Shown here in pieces: positions 8,353-16,766 of a stretch of DNA of 36,612 nucleotides. The translations under genes and the position numbers were made by a program. Numbering within the stretch: position 1 is the stretch's first letter; each line of letters starts with the position of its first letter. The DNA comes from Comamonadaceae bacterium (GTDB taxonomy: Bacteria; Pseudomonadota; Gammaproteobacteria; Burkholderiales; Burkholderiaceae_C), in the NCBI GenBank assembly GCA_013823655.1, contig PNMN01000003.1:1-36612 (forward strand), given 5' to 3'. Under the pieces are notes generated by a model. The model searched no databases. It worked only from the letters and a program-made list of their open reading frames with translations, and had not been told where the DNA came from.

Positions 8353-9579
8353 CTAGAAACCCACGCGCGCCGCACGCGCGGTGAAGAAGATGCCACTGGG
8401 TGCATCGACATCGATCGTGGCCAGGGTTTCAAAACCCGTGGTGTCGATCACCGACACCCGGTTGGAGTCGCGCGAGCTGATCCACACCGCTTCCCCGCGC
8501 GGCGTGAATTCCATGTGCATCACGGCCTTGCCGGGCTCCAAGGTGCGCACGACACGCTGTGTGACGGTGTCGATGACTTGCACCCGGTGGTAATCGGGCA
8601 TGGCGAAGTTGACCCACACCTGGCGACCGTCGGGTCGGGCCATCACGAACACGGGTTGCCCCACCACAGGAATGCGCGCGGTTTCTACCCAGGTTCCGGT
8701 ATTGGCCACCAGCACCTCATGGCGACCGATCGCCGGCAGGTAGGCCTGCCCACCCGCCACCGCCCAGCCCCGCAGGTGCGGCATCTTGTACACCGGCAGC
8801 GGCTGGCCACCCCGACCGTAATCGGCCAGGATGCGACGCACTTTGGGCGCGTCCTCCCACAGGTCGATCATCGCGAACCCGTCCTCACCGAACAGGCCGG
8901 CAATGTAGTGGCGGCCATTCGGTGTGATGAGCGCGTCGTAGGGCTGGCGACCGATGCCTTCGAAGCGCGTCACGCGTGGACGTGTCGGCTCCGACAGGTC
9001 CGCGATCCAGATCGCATCGGCGTCGAACAGTGAAAAGATGAAGCGGCGCCCCGGCAGGTCCCTGAGTCCGACCACGCGCGAGCGCTGGCCTGACGCGGTC
9101 TCGGCCGGGATGTCGGCCACCAGGGCCAGCGTTTTGGCGTCGAACACCTTGATGCCGCCGGGGGTGTAGTTCTGCGCGACCACCAGGCTGCCGTCCTGCG
9201 AGATCGCGCCACCGATCGAGTTGCCCGCCTGCTGCACCCGCGCCACGATGCGTTGCGTGAGCAGGTTCACCTTCGTGAGCGCGCCGTCGCGACCAAACAC
9301 GTAGACGTTGGCAGCGTCGCGCGAAAACACCACCGAGGCGTGCGAAAGATCGCCCAACCCGCTGACTTCACCCCGCGCAGTGCGCGAGCTGGTGTTGATG
9401 ATGGTCAGCGCACCGCGCCCGCGCTGCACCACCACGCCGAGGTCTCCGGTGCCTTGCGGTGGTCCCTGGACAGGCGCCGACAACGTCGGCTCAAGCGACC
9501 CGCAGCCCTGAAGCAACAGCGGCGCGCCGAGAGCAAGCGTGCCACCGATGGCCGTGCCCAGAAGTGAGCGGCGCCTCAT
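8353..9579 (-). CDS. nirF: NirF, d1-type propeller lipoprotein of heme d1 biogenesis
   Basis: This 408-aa protein with a cytochrome-d1-like eight-bladed propeller, but no heme c domain, is needed for heme d1 formation. In pseudomonads it binds the d1 precursor and interacts with NirN. The N terminus MRRRSLLGTAIGGTLALGAP ends in a lipobox (LLLQGC, Cys26), so a membrane-anchored periplasmic lipoprotein is expected. An Arg-rich start also allows a Tat route. Several propeller blades with DG-rich turns are visible and the usual C-terminal VMHMEFTPRG blade is present. The ATG at 9579 overlaps the nirC stop as ATGA. Confidence 0.92.
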   Translation of the reverse strand: MRRRSLLGTAIGGTLALGAPLLLQGCGSLEPTLSAPVQGPPQGTGDLGVVVQRGRGALTIINTSSRTARGEVSGLGDLSHASVVFSRDAANVYVFGRDGALTKVNLLTQRIVARVQQAGNSIGGAISQDGSLVVAQNYTPGGIKVFDAKTLALVADIPAETASGQRSRVVGLRDLPGRRFIFSLFDADAIWIADLSEPTRPRVTRFEGIGRQPYDALITPNGRHYIAGLFGEDGFAMIDLWEDAPKVRRILADYGRGGQPLPVYKMPHLRGWAVAGGQAYLPAIGRHEVLVANTGTWVETARIPVVGQPVFVMARPDGRQVWVNFAMPDYHRVQVIDTVTQRVVRTLEPGKAVMHMEFTPRGEAVWISSRDSNRVSVIDTTGFETLATIDVDAPSGIFFTARAARVGF

Positions 9580-9950
9580 TGGGATGGCTCCGTCAAGGTC
9601 GGCAGGCCGCGCGCGAGCTGGTTCGCGATCCACTGCGCTTCGGCTGCGCTCAGAAACGCGCGCCAAGGCGGCATCGGCGTGCCGGGGCGACCGTAGAAGA
9701 TGACGGCGGCCATCGAGTCGAGCGGTTTGTCGGCCATGGCCTGCTGCGTCAGTGCCGGACCGAGTCCGCCGGTCAAGTGCAGGCCGTGGCACGAGCCACA
9801 TTCCTGGCGCACGACGTGCAGCAGTTCCCGTTGTCGCTGCGGCCCGGGCTCGGCGTCGGCAAACACGCTGGGCGCGCACCCCAGCGCGACCGGAACCAGC
9901 AGCGCTGCTGCCAGATGCCGCCTCACGGTCCGCTCAAGATCACGACGCAC
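9576..9950 (-). CDS. nirC: NirC, small periplasmic cytochrome c55x
   Basis: This 124-aa monoheme cytochrome c has a signal peptide and CGSCH at residues ~51-55. The likely sixth-ligand methionine lies in the GTPMPPWRAFLSAAEAQWIA stretch. NirC is an electron carrier or acceptor in the heme d1 pathway and can also donate to NirS. It is the first gene of the nirCFDLGHJN operon and is transcribed away from nirE. The start is called at GTG 9950, with GAGAGGA upstream; an in-frame GTG at 9926 would shorten the leader by 8 residues. Confidence 0.85.
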   Translation of the reverse strand: MRRDLERTVRRHLAAALLVPVALGCAPSVFADAEPGPQRQRELLHVVRQECGSCHGLHLTGGLGPALTQQAMADKPLDSMAAVIFYGRPGTPMPPWRAFLSAAEAQWIANQLARGLPTLTEPSQ

Positions 9951-10104
9951 TCCGTATCCTCTCTCGCTCTTCCACCGGGAGCGCCCGGCGCATGTCCCCG
10001 TTTCGCGCTGCCCCGAGAGGCTGAGAGTTTTTCGCTCACGCCGATCAGCCGCGCCCCTGGGGACAACTTGCTGGGAATGGTCGTTGGTTGGCGATGACGC
10101 GTCC

Positions 10105-10118
10105 TTGATTCAGGTTAA
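10105..10118 (+). promoter_or_regulatory. FNR/DNR-like box upstream of nirE (and shared with nirC)
   Basis: TTGAT-TCAG-GTTAA matches the TTGAT-N4-ATCAA consensus in 8 of 10 positions. Its centre is 41.5 bases before a start point expected about 7 bases after a CACAAT -10-like element at 10142-10147. That is the classic activator position for nirE. It may also serve the divergent nirC operon ~155 bases away. Confidence 0.55.
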
Positions 10119-10192
10119 GGAAAGCAATGCGGCCAGGTACCCACAATCCCTTCGTCGAATCCCACGTTGCAAGGGCAGAAGAAGGTGTGGCA

Positions 10193-11059
10193 ATGAACAT
10201 GATCAAAGAGCCGCTTCGGTTTGAAACCCACCTCACAGGTGGGGCACAACCGGGCAAGGTGACGCTGGTGGGCGCAGGGCCGGGCGCACCCGACCTGCTG
10301 ACCGTGCGCGCGTCGCGCGCCCTGGGGCAGGCACGGCTGGTGCTTTACGACCACCTGGTTTCGCGCGACGTCCTGCGGCTCGTGCCGCAAGGGGCGGAAC
10401 TCATCTACGTTGGCAAGGAAAGCGGCCAGCACACCTTGCCGCAGGCCTCGATCATCGAGTTGATGGTCCGCCTGGCCCGCAGCGGCCAGTCCCTGGTGCG
10501 CCTGAAAGGGGGAGACCCCTACATCTTTGGTCGCGGCGGCGAAGAGGCCGAGGGGCTGGCGGTCGCAGGGGTTGCGTTCGAGGTGATCCCCGGCATCAGT
10601 GCGGCGCAAGGCGCGGCGGCCTGTGCCGGCATTCCGCTGACCCACCGCGATCATGCGGCCAGCGTGGTCTTTGCCACTGGCCACACGCGAGACGACGGCA
10701 GCGCGGGTTGCCGTGACGATCTGGACTGGCTGGTGCTGGCGCGCCCGCGCCAGACGGTGGTGATTTATATGGGACTGGGCACTTTGCCGCGGGTCTGCTC
10801 GAAATTGATCGCACATGGCTTGCCGGCAGACACGCCGGCCGCGGTCATCGAGCGCGCAACCTGCCCCGATCAGCGCACGATCACGGGCGATCTGCGGTCG
10901 CTGCCAGCCCTGGTGACGCTGCACGGTGTGCGCTCGCCGGCCTTGGTGATGATTGGCTCGGTGGTGTCGCTGCACAAGCAACTTGCCGTCGGGGTTGTCG
11001 CGCCGACCGGTGCCATAGCCAGCTGCGACAGCCAGGGAACCTGTCAGCCTCTGGGCTGA
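10193..11059 (+). CDS. nirE: NirE, uroporphyrinogen-III C-methyltransferase
   Basis: This 288-aa SAM-dependent methyltransferase makes precorrin-2 from uroporphyrinogen III, the entry to siroheme and heme d1. Family motifs are clear: VGAGPGAPDLLTVRA near the N terminus, LYDHLVS, RLKGGDPYIFGRGGEEAE for SAM and substrate binding, and GIPLTHRDHA. Location opposite nirC marks it as the denitrification copy rather than a cobalamin cobA. The ATG at 10193 is preferred, with AAGG about 8 bases upstream. An ATG at 10127 would add a 22-residue tail not seen in the family. The last 16 bases overlap the 3' end of the convergent ctaA-like gene. Confidence 0.92.
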   Translation: MNMIKEPLRFETHLTGGAQPGKVTLVGAGPGAPDLLTVRASRALGQARLVLYDHLVSRDVLRLVPQGAELIYVGKESGQHTLPQASIIELMVRLARSGQSLVRLKGGDPYIFGRGGEEAEGLAVAGVAFEVIPGISAAQGAAACAGIPLTHRDHAASVVFATGHTRDDGSAGCRDDLDWLVLARPRQTVVIYMGLGTLPRVCSKLIAHGLPADTPAAVIERATCPDQRTITGDLRSLPALVTLHGVRSPALVMIGSVVSLHKQLAVGVVAPTGAIASCDSQGTCQPLG

Positions 11060-12024
11060 GCCGAGCCCCTGGGTAGCCTGAACAGCAGCGCCAGGAACAG
11101 CGCGGCCAGCAGGTTGTGCGCCAGCGCCAAGCCCAGCCCCAGGCTGGATCCCAGCATGCCACCCACCATCGTCAGGCCCAGGACCATCTGCATCACCAGC
11201 AGCAACACCATGGCCGCTGCAAGCCGGACGCGTCCCGCACGCCACGCCAGCACGGCCACCCACAACACCACCACGGCAAGCAGCGCTGCCAGCACATGGT
11301 GCAGCCACAACAGCGGGGCCGCGCTGCGGTGGGTGGGCAGGGCTTGGGGATCAAACCGCACTTCGACCCAAGGATTCAAAGCCTGCCACGGTTGCGTCGC
11401 CGCGCCGAGCGCGGCACTGCAATCCAGCCACCCCGCGCAACTGGCCCCTGCGTGGCTGGTGCTGACCAAACCGCCCAGCACCACCTGGGTCAGCAACACC
11501 AGCCCAGCCACGCCAGCCCACACCCCCAGCGAGCCCGCCGCAGCGGTGTCGCCAGACAAGGTCGGGCGGCGACGGGAGCACAAACGCACGCACAGCGCGA
11601 ACATCACCAACCCGCCCACCAGGTTGCCCACGCCGATGGCCGGTATGCGCGCACCGCCGCTGTAGATCCCCAGCACGGCCAAGGCCAGGGCCAAGACCAG
11701 CAGGGCCAGCGCCAGACGTCCCTCGCGCCACAAGAATGGGCGGCGTGCAAAACACGACACGACCAGCGCGATCACCACCAGCAGCGCCAGACTGGCCAGC
11801 ACACGGTGCGCGGGTCGCGCCAGTGCAATACCCGGCGAGGCCTGCGTCTGGGATTCGGCCGCGCCGGTCCGCTGCTGGCCATAACACTGTGGCCACGGCG
11901 TGCACCCAGGGCCACCATCCGCCAGGCGGATGAAGGCGCTGATCACGACGATGGCCAGCACCAACACGCAGCAGATGAGCGCCAGGCGGTGCAGAAAATT
12001 CAGGCGGCGTTGCAGATCGGGCAT
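11044..12024 (-). CDS. CtaA/COX15-family heme A synthase-like protein, divergent copy
   Basis: This 326-aa, about eight-helix inner-membrane protein belongs to the COX15/CtaA family, which oxidises the C8 methyl of heme O to give heme A. The extracytoplasmic Cys pair (C41, C47 in GPGCTPWPQC) and a second pair (C196, C202) are present. Of the four usual heme-ligand histidines, H73 (RPAHRV), H242/243 (WLHHV) and H303 (LAHNL) are seen. The second is Asn134 (GVGNLVGG), where the canonical copy at 35400-36542 has His (TLHLLGG). It diverges from the 12.3 kb operon, suggesting a dedicated role in heme supply for those oxidoreductases. Activity as a true heme A synthase is uncertain. The 3' end overlaps nirE. 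Confidence 0.75.
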   Translation of the reverse strand: MPDLQRRLNFLHRLALICCVLVLAIVVISAFIRLADGGPGCTPWPQCYGQQRTGAAESQTQASPGIALARPAHRVLASLALLVVIALVVSCFARRPFLWREGRLALALLVLALALAVLGIYSGGARIPAIGVGNLVGGLVMFALCVRLCSRRRPTLSGDTAAAGSLGVWAGVAGLVLLTQVVLGGLVSTSHAGASCAGWLDCSAALGAATQPWQALNPWVEVRFDPQALPTHRSAAPLLWLHHVLAALLAVVVLWVAVLAWRAGRVRLAAAMVLLLVMQMVLGLTMVGGMLGSSLGLGLALAHNLLAALFLALLFRLPRGSAQPRG

Positions 12025-12194
12025 GGGCAGTACGTCGTTTTCATGGGGTCAGTGCCGAGATCATCTCGAGGCCATTTCGAGGTCAAAACGGGTCCATTGA
12101 AAACGAACCCGACCAGCGTCCGTACAAGGCGCCAGTCCCGGCAGCCCATCGTAGCCGGGCTCGGTCCGAGGATTGGTGCCGAGATACCGATTTC

Positions 12195-12208
12195 TTGTTT
12201 TGGTTCAA
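12195..12208 (+). promoter_or_regulatory. FNR/DNR-like box upstream of the heme-copper operon
   Basis: TTGTT-TTGG-TTCAA has a right half (TTCAA) identical to that of the nirS box. Its centre is about 41.5 bases before the start point predicted from a GAGAAT -10-like element at 12231-12236. It lies in the 276-bp gap between the divergent ctaA-like gene and the 57-aa gene. The rest of this gap shows only a short TCGAGG direct repeat. Confidence 0.5.
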
Positions 12209-12300
12209 GGTCTCACCGCAGACCGCACCGGAGAATCCCCTGGACCCGTGGACCGGACTGGGTTCGAACTTTGTTTGCCGACCGTACCGAAAGGAAAAAA

Positions 12301-12474
12301 ATGAGTCTCAACGAACAAGCCAACGAAAGCAGCGAAGACAACGAGCCCGTGCCCTGGATGCAGCGCCTGCTCGACAACCCTTTCATTCTGCTGTTCCTGG
12401 GCGTCATGATTCCCATGGTCGTCTACACGCTGTGGGGCGTGATCGACATCCTCACCGTTCCGCTGGCCAAGTGA
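12301..12474 (+). CDS. 57-aa single-helix membrane protein, likely small subunit of the heme-copper complex
   Basis: This short protein has an acidic N terminus (residues 1-17) and one hydrophobic helix (about residues 27-53, NPFILLFLGVMIPMVVYTLW). The start has a very good ribosome site (AAAGGAAAAAA before ATG). It is the first gene after the FNR-like box and is 55 bases ahead of the CuA subunit II gene. Small one-helix subunits are common in B-type and other heme-copper enzymes, so a structural-subunit role is inferred from position. I do not recognise a named family. Confidence 0.7.
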   Translation: MSLNEQANESSEDNEPVPWMQRLLDNPFILLFLGVMIPMVVYTLWGVIDILTVPLAK

Positions 12475-12529
12475 TGGCCGCCATCGCGCGGCATTCGCCG
12501 TCCTGTTCAACCGTGCAAGGGGAATCCCA

Positions 12530-13069
12530 ATGAGCGCCATCCTGCCACCCGCCGAACGACTGTGGTGGAAACAGCCGCTGGACCGTGTCGAAGGCACTTG
12601 GATCGTGATCGCTTTTGTCTGGTGCCTGATCATGTTTTTCATGATGGTCGGCTGGCATGTCTACGGCAAGCAGAATCTCTCGACCGAGACCTACAAGACC
12701 ACGCCGGAGATGTTCAGCGCCAAAACGCAGGCCATGGTCGACAAGTACACCGTTCGCACCGAAACCGACGAAAAAATCCCAGTGGTGGCCCCACCGCCGG
12801 GCAGCGACGTCTACCTGATCGCGCGCTTGTGGAGCTTCTGGCCGATTCTCGAACTCGAGAAAGACAAAACCTACCGTCTGCACCTGACATCCCTGGACTA
12901 CAACCACGGGTTCTCGCTGCAGCCGGCCAACATCAACGTCCAGGTCGTGCCGGGATACCAGCACGTGCTGACGGTCACACCCAACCAGAGTGGAGTCTTC
13001 TCGGTGGTGTGTAACGAGTATTGCGGCATCAACCATCACGCGATGGTCGGTCGCATCTACGTCAAGTGA
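12530..13069 (+). CDS. CuA-containing subunit II of a heme-copper oxidoreductase (NorS-like)
   Basis: This 179-aa protein has one N-terminal membrane helix (residues ~23-42) and a periplasmic cupredoxin domain that takes electrons from a soluble donor such as a cytochrome c. All CuA ligands are present: His126 (DYNHGF), Cys161, Cys165, His169 and Met172 in CNEYCGINHHAM, plus Glu163. The single helix and the motif context resemble subunit II of B-type (ba3) oxidases and NorS of the norSY-senC clusters. The ATG at 12530 has AAGGGGA upstream. Subunit I follows after 11 bases. Confidence 0.88.
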   Translation: MSAILPPAERLWWKQPLDRVEGTWIVIAFVWCLIMFFMMVGWHVYGKQNLSTETYKTTPEMFSAKTQAMVDKYTVRTETDEKIPVVAPPPGSDVYLIARLWSFWPILELEKDKTYRLHLTSLDYNHGFSLQPANINVQVVPGYQHVLTVTPNQSGVFSVVCNEYCGINHHAMVGRIYVK

Positions 13070-13080
13070 GTGAGACCACC

Positions 13081-14781
13081 ATGTCCAACGTGACCACCTA
13101 CCGGACCTGCCCGCGCTCGGGCCTGCAGTTCGAAGCCCAAGCCGAAAAACTGATGCTGGCCAACGCCGTCGTGGCGGTGGTTTTCCTGCTCATCGGCGGC
13201 ATCCTGGCCATCGGCGTCGTGCTGACACGCTGGCCCGCAGTGCACTGGCTTGAGGCCGACACCTTCTACCAGGTGCTCACGGCCCACGGCATCGACATGC
13301 TGATCTTCTGGATCATCTTCTTCGAAGTTGCGGTGCTGTATTTCTGTTCATCGACACTGCTGCGCTGCCGCATCGCCACGCCCAGATGGGCTTGGGCTTC
13401 GTTCGTGCTCATGCTGGTGGGTGCCATCATGAACAACGTTGCCGTGTTCCAGGGCGGCTCCAGCGTCATGATGACATCCTATGTGCCGATGATGGCCGCG
13501 CCCTCGTTCTACCTCGGGCTGATCCTGTTCGCGGTCGGCGCGCTGATCGCGTGTTTTGTGTTCCTGGGCACGCTGGTGATCGCCAAGAAGGAAAAGACTT
13601 ACACCGGCTCGGTGCCATTGGTCACCTTCGGCGCCATCACGGCGGCCATCATTGCGATCTTCACCATCGTCTCCGGCGCGATCATCCTGATCCCCACCTG
13701 GCTGCTGTCGCTGGGTGTGATCAGCCATGTCGATCCGCTGATTTACCGCACCATCTGGTGGGCCTTCGGTCACTCGTCGCAGCAAATCAACGTCGCCGTG
13801 CACATCTCGATCTGGTACGCAGTGGCGGCGATCGCTTTCGGCGCCAAACCGATGAGCGAGCGTGTCAGCCGTGGTGCCTTCCTGCTTTACATCCTGTTCC
13901 TGCAGCTCGCCAGCGCCCACCACCTGCTGGCCGACCCGGGCGTGAGCACGGCGTGGAAGATCGTCAACACCAGCTACTTCATGTATTTCGCGGTGCTGGC
14001 CTCGATGATCCATGGCCTGACGATTCCCGGCGCGATGGAAGTGGCGCAGCGCGCCAAGGGCTACAACAACGGTTTGTTCGAGTGGCTGCGCAAGGCGCCC
14101 TGGGGCAATCCGGTGTTCTCGGGCGTGTTCATCTCGATCATTGGCTTTGGTTTCCTGGGCGGGATCTCGGGCGTGATGATGGGCACCGAGCAACTCAACA
14201 TGATCATTCACAACACAATCTACGTACCGGGGCACTTCCACGCCACCGTGGTGATCGGCACCACGCTGTCCTTCATGTCACTGACCTACTTCCTGATTCC
14301 GGTGCTGTTCCGCCGTGAAATGATCGCACCCAAGCTGGCCCAATGGCAGCCCTACCTGTTCGGCCTGTCGATGTACTTCTTCGCCCTCGTGATGATGGGT
14401 GCGGGCACGCTGGGTGTCTCACGCCGACACTGGGACATGGCCTTCAGCGGCGCGGCGCTGGCCTACGATTGGCCAGGACTGGCCTACCTGATGATGGGCC
14501 TGGTCGGCATCACAGGCATGGCGGCCATCGCCGGTGGCGCGATCTACATCTACGTCACGGTGGGTTCTCTGCTGTGGGGTCGCCGTCTGGACAACGGCAC
14601 CGTCAGCGCCAAAACCACGCCGATCCCGCGGACGGCCCCCAATGTGGCGATTCAGAGCCACGGCTCGGCTGGCTTTGCGGCACCCGGCACCTTCGTCCTG
14701 GCGATGATTTTCCTCGTCGCCTTCGTGGTGTATTACTTCATCAACTGGAAGTACCTCTCCACGCTGTGGGGTCTGAGCTGA
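13081..14781 (+). CDS. Heme-copper oxidoreductase subunit I, B-type-related, Tyr-less; probable CuA-type nitric oxide reductase (NorY/sNOR-like)
   Basis: This 566-aa, about 12-14-helix catalytic subunit keeps the metal ligands: His69 (LTAHG, low-spin heme), His231 (WWAFGHSSQQ, CuB), His280-His281 (SAHHLLADPG, CuB), and His385/His387 (VPGHFHATVV, hemes). In oxygen reductases helix VI reads H-P-E/I-V-Y, with the Tyr cross-linked to CuB-His. Here it is H-S-S-Q-Q, so the Tyr position is Gln235. Loss of that Tyr argues against O2 reduction and for NO reduction, as in the alternative NOR families (sNOR, eNOR and relatives). The CuA subunit and a SCO/SenC gene in the same operon match the norSY-senC arrangement. 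Exact family needs a tree. Confidence 0.82.
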   Translation: MSNVTTYRTCPRSGLQFEAQAEKLMLANAVVAVVFLLIGGILAIGVVLTRWPAVHWLEADTFYQVLTAHGIDMLIFWIIFFEVAVLYFCSSTLLRCRIATPRWAWASFVLMLVGAIMNNVAVFQGGSSVMMTSYVPMMAAPSFYLGLILFAVGALIACFVFLGTLVIAKKEKTYTGSVPLVTFGAITAAIIAIFTIVSGAIILIPTWLLSLGVISHVDPLIYRTIWWAFGHSSQQINVAVHISIWYAVAAIAFGAKPMSERVSRGAFLLYILFLQLASAHHLLADPGVSTAWKIVNTSYFMYFAVLASMIHGLTIPGAMEVAQRAKGYNNGLFEWLRKAPWGNPVFSGVFISIIGFGFLGGISGVMMGTEQLNMIIHNTIYVPGHFHATVVIGTTLSFMSLTYFLIPVLFRREMIAPKLAQWQPYLFGLSMYFFALVMMGAGTLGVSRRHWDMAFSGAALAYDWPGLAYLMMGLVGITGMAAIAGGAIYIYVTVGSLLWGRRLDNGTVSAKTTPIPRTAPNVAIQSHGSAGFAAPGTFVLAMIFLVAFVVYYFINWKYLSTLWGLS

Positions 14782-14824
14782 GCGCTCGCCCCCGTCAAGC
14801 CCACACCGAGCACAGGGACCGACC

Positions 14825-15721
14825 ATGGATGCCACGCTGAACCCCGGCCACGACACCATCATGCGGCGTGTGCGCACCGTGGTCGGTCTTTTCAAACTGC
14901 GCATTGGCGTGGTGGTGATGATCAGTGCGCTGGCCGGGCTGGCCATCACCCCCGGCGCGGCGCTGAGCAGCGTGCAGGTGCTGGTGCTGGCTTTGTCGGT
15001 GCTGGTGGCGTCGGCCAGTGCGGGCGCCTTCAACCAGTACGCCGAGCGCCATGTTGACCACCTGATGAAGCGCACCGCCGGGCGCGCATTCGTCACTGGC
15101 GCCTTGTCGGACTCCCGGCTGTGGCTGCTGTTGATGGCGGTGATGTTGGCCGGTGCAGTGGGGGCGGCTTGGGTCGCGATCAATTCGCTGTCGGCGCTGT
15201 TTGTTTTCCTGGGCGCTTTTTTCTACGCCGTGGTCTACACGGTGTGGCTCAAGCGGCGCAGCGCCATGAACATCGTCATCGGTGGTCTTTCGGGCAGTTT
15301 TGCGGTGCTGGCCGGCGGTGCCGCAGTCGACCCCGCACTGGGTCCCATGCCGCTGCTGCTGGCGCTGGTCTTGTTCCTGTGGACGCCGCCGCATTTCTGG
15401 AGCCTGGCGATCGCCAACCACGCCGACTACGCCGCCGCAGGGGTGCCCATGCTGCCCGTGGTGGTAGGGCCCGAGCGTGCGGCAGTGGTCGTGTTCTGGA
15501 GCACCCTGGCCCTGGTGCTGGCGTCGTTGCTGCCACTGGCCTACGGGGCCGGCGCGGTCTACGGCGCCGGTGCGCTGGCGGGAGGCACCGTCTTCCTGCA
15601 CCGCGCGTGGGTGCTGATGCGCCGACCCGGGCGTGGCACGGCCATGCGCTGCTTCTTTGCCTCGATGGCGCAGCTCAGCCTGCTGCTGCTGGCTGCGATG
15701 CTCGATGCCGCGATGCGCTGA
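14825..15721 (+). CDS. ctaB: Protoheme IX farnesyltransferase (heme O synthase)
   Basis: This 298-aa UbiA-type prenyltransferase with about nine membrane helices attaches farnesyl to heme b to form heme O. The first prenyl-diphosphate motif is intact as NQYAERHVDHLMKRT (N-x3-E-x3-D), and the family's WTPPHFWSLAI and YAAAGVPMLPVV stretches are present. It is the only ctaB in the window and lies within the heme-copper operon, while the ctaA-sco locus at 34665-36542 lacks one. This suggests the NOR-like enzymes use heme O or heme A. The start has AGGGA upstream of ATG 14825. Confidence 0.9.
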   Translation: MDATLNPGHDTIMRRVRTVVGLFKLRIGVVVMISALAGLAITPGAALSSVQVLVLALSVLVASASAGAFNQYAERHVDHLMKRTAGRAFVTGALSDSRLWLLLMAVMLAGAVGAAWVAINSLSALFVFLGAFFYAVVYTVWLKRRSAMNIVIGGLSGSFAVLAGGAAVDPALGPMPLLLALVLFLWTPPHFWSLAIANHADYAAAGVPMLPVVVGPERAAVVVFWSTLALVLASLLPLAYGAGAVYGAGALAGGTVFLHRAWVLMRRPGRGTAMRCFFASMAQLSLLLLAAMLDAAMR

Positions 15722-15764
15722 TCTCGCACTTCACCCGCAGCGCCTGATGGTGCGACCGAACCCG

Positions 15765-16757
15765 ATGCATCGCCACCTTTCCATCGCTCTCTTGTCACCG
15801 CCCCGGCACCGTGCCACCGACTGTGGTGCGCGGACCGGCCTGCGGGGGCTGCTCATGCTCATGGGCGTGTGTCTGTGCCTCGGACTGGCAAGCGGTTACG
15901 TCTGGGCTGCGGCACCCGCAGCCCCGGTGTCCAACACCACCGGTGGCAGCGCTGTGCAGGCACTGGACGAAACCACGGCGCTGGCCGCCGGGCGCTCGGC
16001 CATCGGTCGCGACATCGGTGAGCACAGCCTGATCGACAGCAACGGTCGCGCACTGCGGCTGTCTTCCTATCGCGGCAAGCCGCTGGTGGTGAGCTTCATC
16101 TACACCGGCTGCTTCCAGATCTGCCCCAGCGGCACCAAGGCGCTGGACGAGGCGGTCAAGGGCCTGGAAAAGGCTTTCGGCCCCGACAGCTTTCACATCG
16201 TCAGCATCGGTTTCAACCAACCCTTTGACTCGCCTGCGGCCATGCGCGCTTTTGCCGCGCAGCAAGGCATCACGGCGCGCAACTGGGATTTCCTGAGCCC
16301 GTCGCCGGCCGCCGTGGACAAGCTCACCCACGCCTTTGGTTTCAGCTATGTGCCCACGCCAGCCGGGTTCGACCATGTGCTGATGGCCACCGTGGTCAAC
16401 GCCGAAGGCCGCATTCACGCACAGGTGTTTGGCGACCGGCTCACGGCCAGTCAGGTGGGTGAACCGCTGCGCCAGTTGCTGCGTGCCAGCGGCGTGCCAC
16501 CCGAGCTGACACTGTCCAGCGTGATCGAGCGCGTGCGCGTGCTGTGCACCGTGTACGACCCTGAGACCGACAGCTACCGCTACGACTTCTCACTGATCTT
16601 CACGATCGCCGGGGGCATCACCTTTTTCATCGCCATGCTGTTCTTCTTTGCTGGCGAATGGCGCGACCGACGGCGTCGGCAACGCGTGCTGCGTCAATCG
16701 GTGGCTGCGGCGGCAACCAAAACGCCACTTGACGCTGCAGCACCGGTGGTGCGCTGA
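15765..16757 (+). CDS. SCO1/SenC-type copper chaperone with C-terminal membrane anchor
   Basis: This ~330-aa thioredoxin-fold protein probably loads copper into the CuA site of the subunit II encoded upstream. The copper motif is GCFQICPS (C-x3-C) and the conserved His is in GFDHVLMA. It has an N-terminal hydrophobic segment (LMLMGVCLCLGLASGYVWA, signal or anchor) and an unusual extra C-terminal helix (SLIFTIAGGITFFIAMLFFF). This differs from the lipoprotein SCO at 34665-35291. The start is uncertain: ATG 15765 is used, ATG 15747 is possible, and neither has a clear ribosome site. Position matches senC in norSY-senC clusters. Confidence 0.85.
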   Translation: MHRHLSIALLSPPRHRATDCGARTGLRGLLMLMGVCLCLGLASGYVWAAAPAAPVSNTTGGSAVQALDETTALAAGRSAIGRDIGEHSLIDSNGRALRLSSYRGKPLVVSFIYTGCFQICPSGTKALDEAVKGLEKAFGPDSFHIVSIGFNQPFDSPAAMRAFAAQQGITARNWDFLSPSPAAVDKLTHAFGFSYVPTPAGFDHVLMATVVNAEGRIHAQVFGDRLTASQVGEPLRQLLRASGVPPELTLSSVIERVRVLCTVYDPETDSYRYDFSLIFTIAGGITFFIAMLFFFAGEWRDRRRRQRVLRQSVAAAATKTPLDAAAPVVR

Positions 16758-16766
16758 GAGCCTCCC

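Noticed and set aside
9951-10192. A cobalamin or other riboswitch before nirE
   Set aside because: No recognisable conserved core or convincing stem pattern was seen. The visible signal is an FNR-like box.
13081-14781. Reading the CuA enzyme as an ordinary ba3-type oxygen reductase
   Set aside because: It is B-type related, but the catalytic Tyr is Gln and the context is denitrification. An alternative NOR is the better call, though only a tree or assay can settle it.
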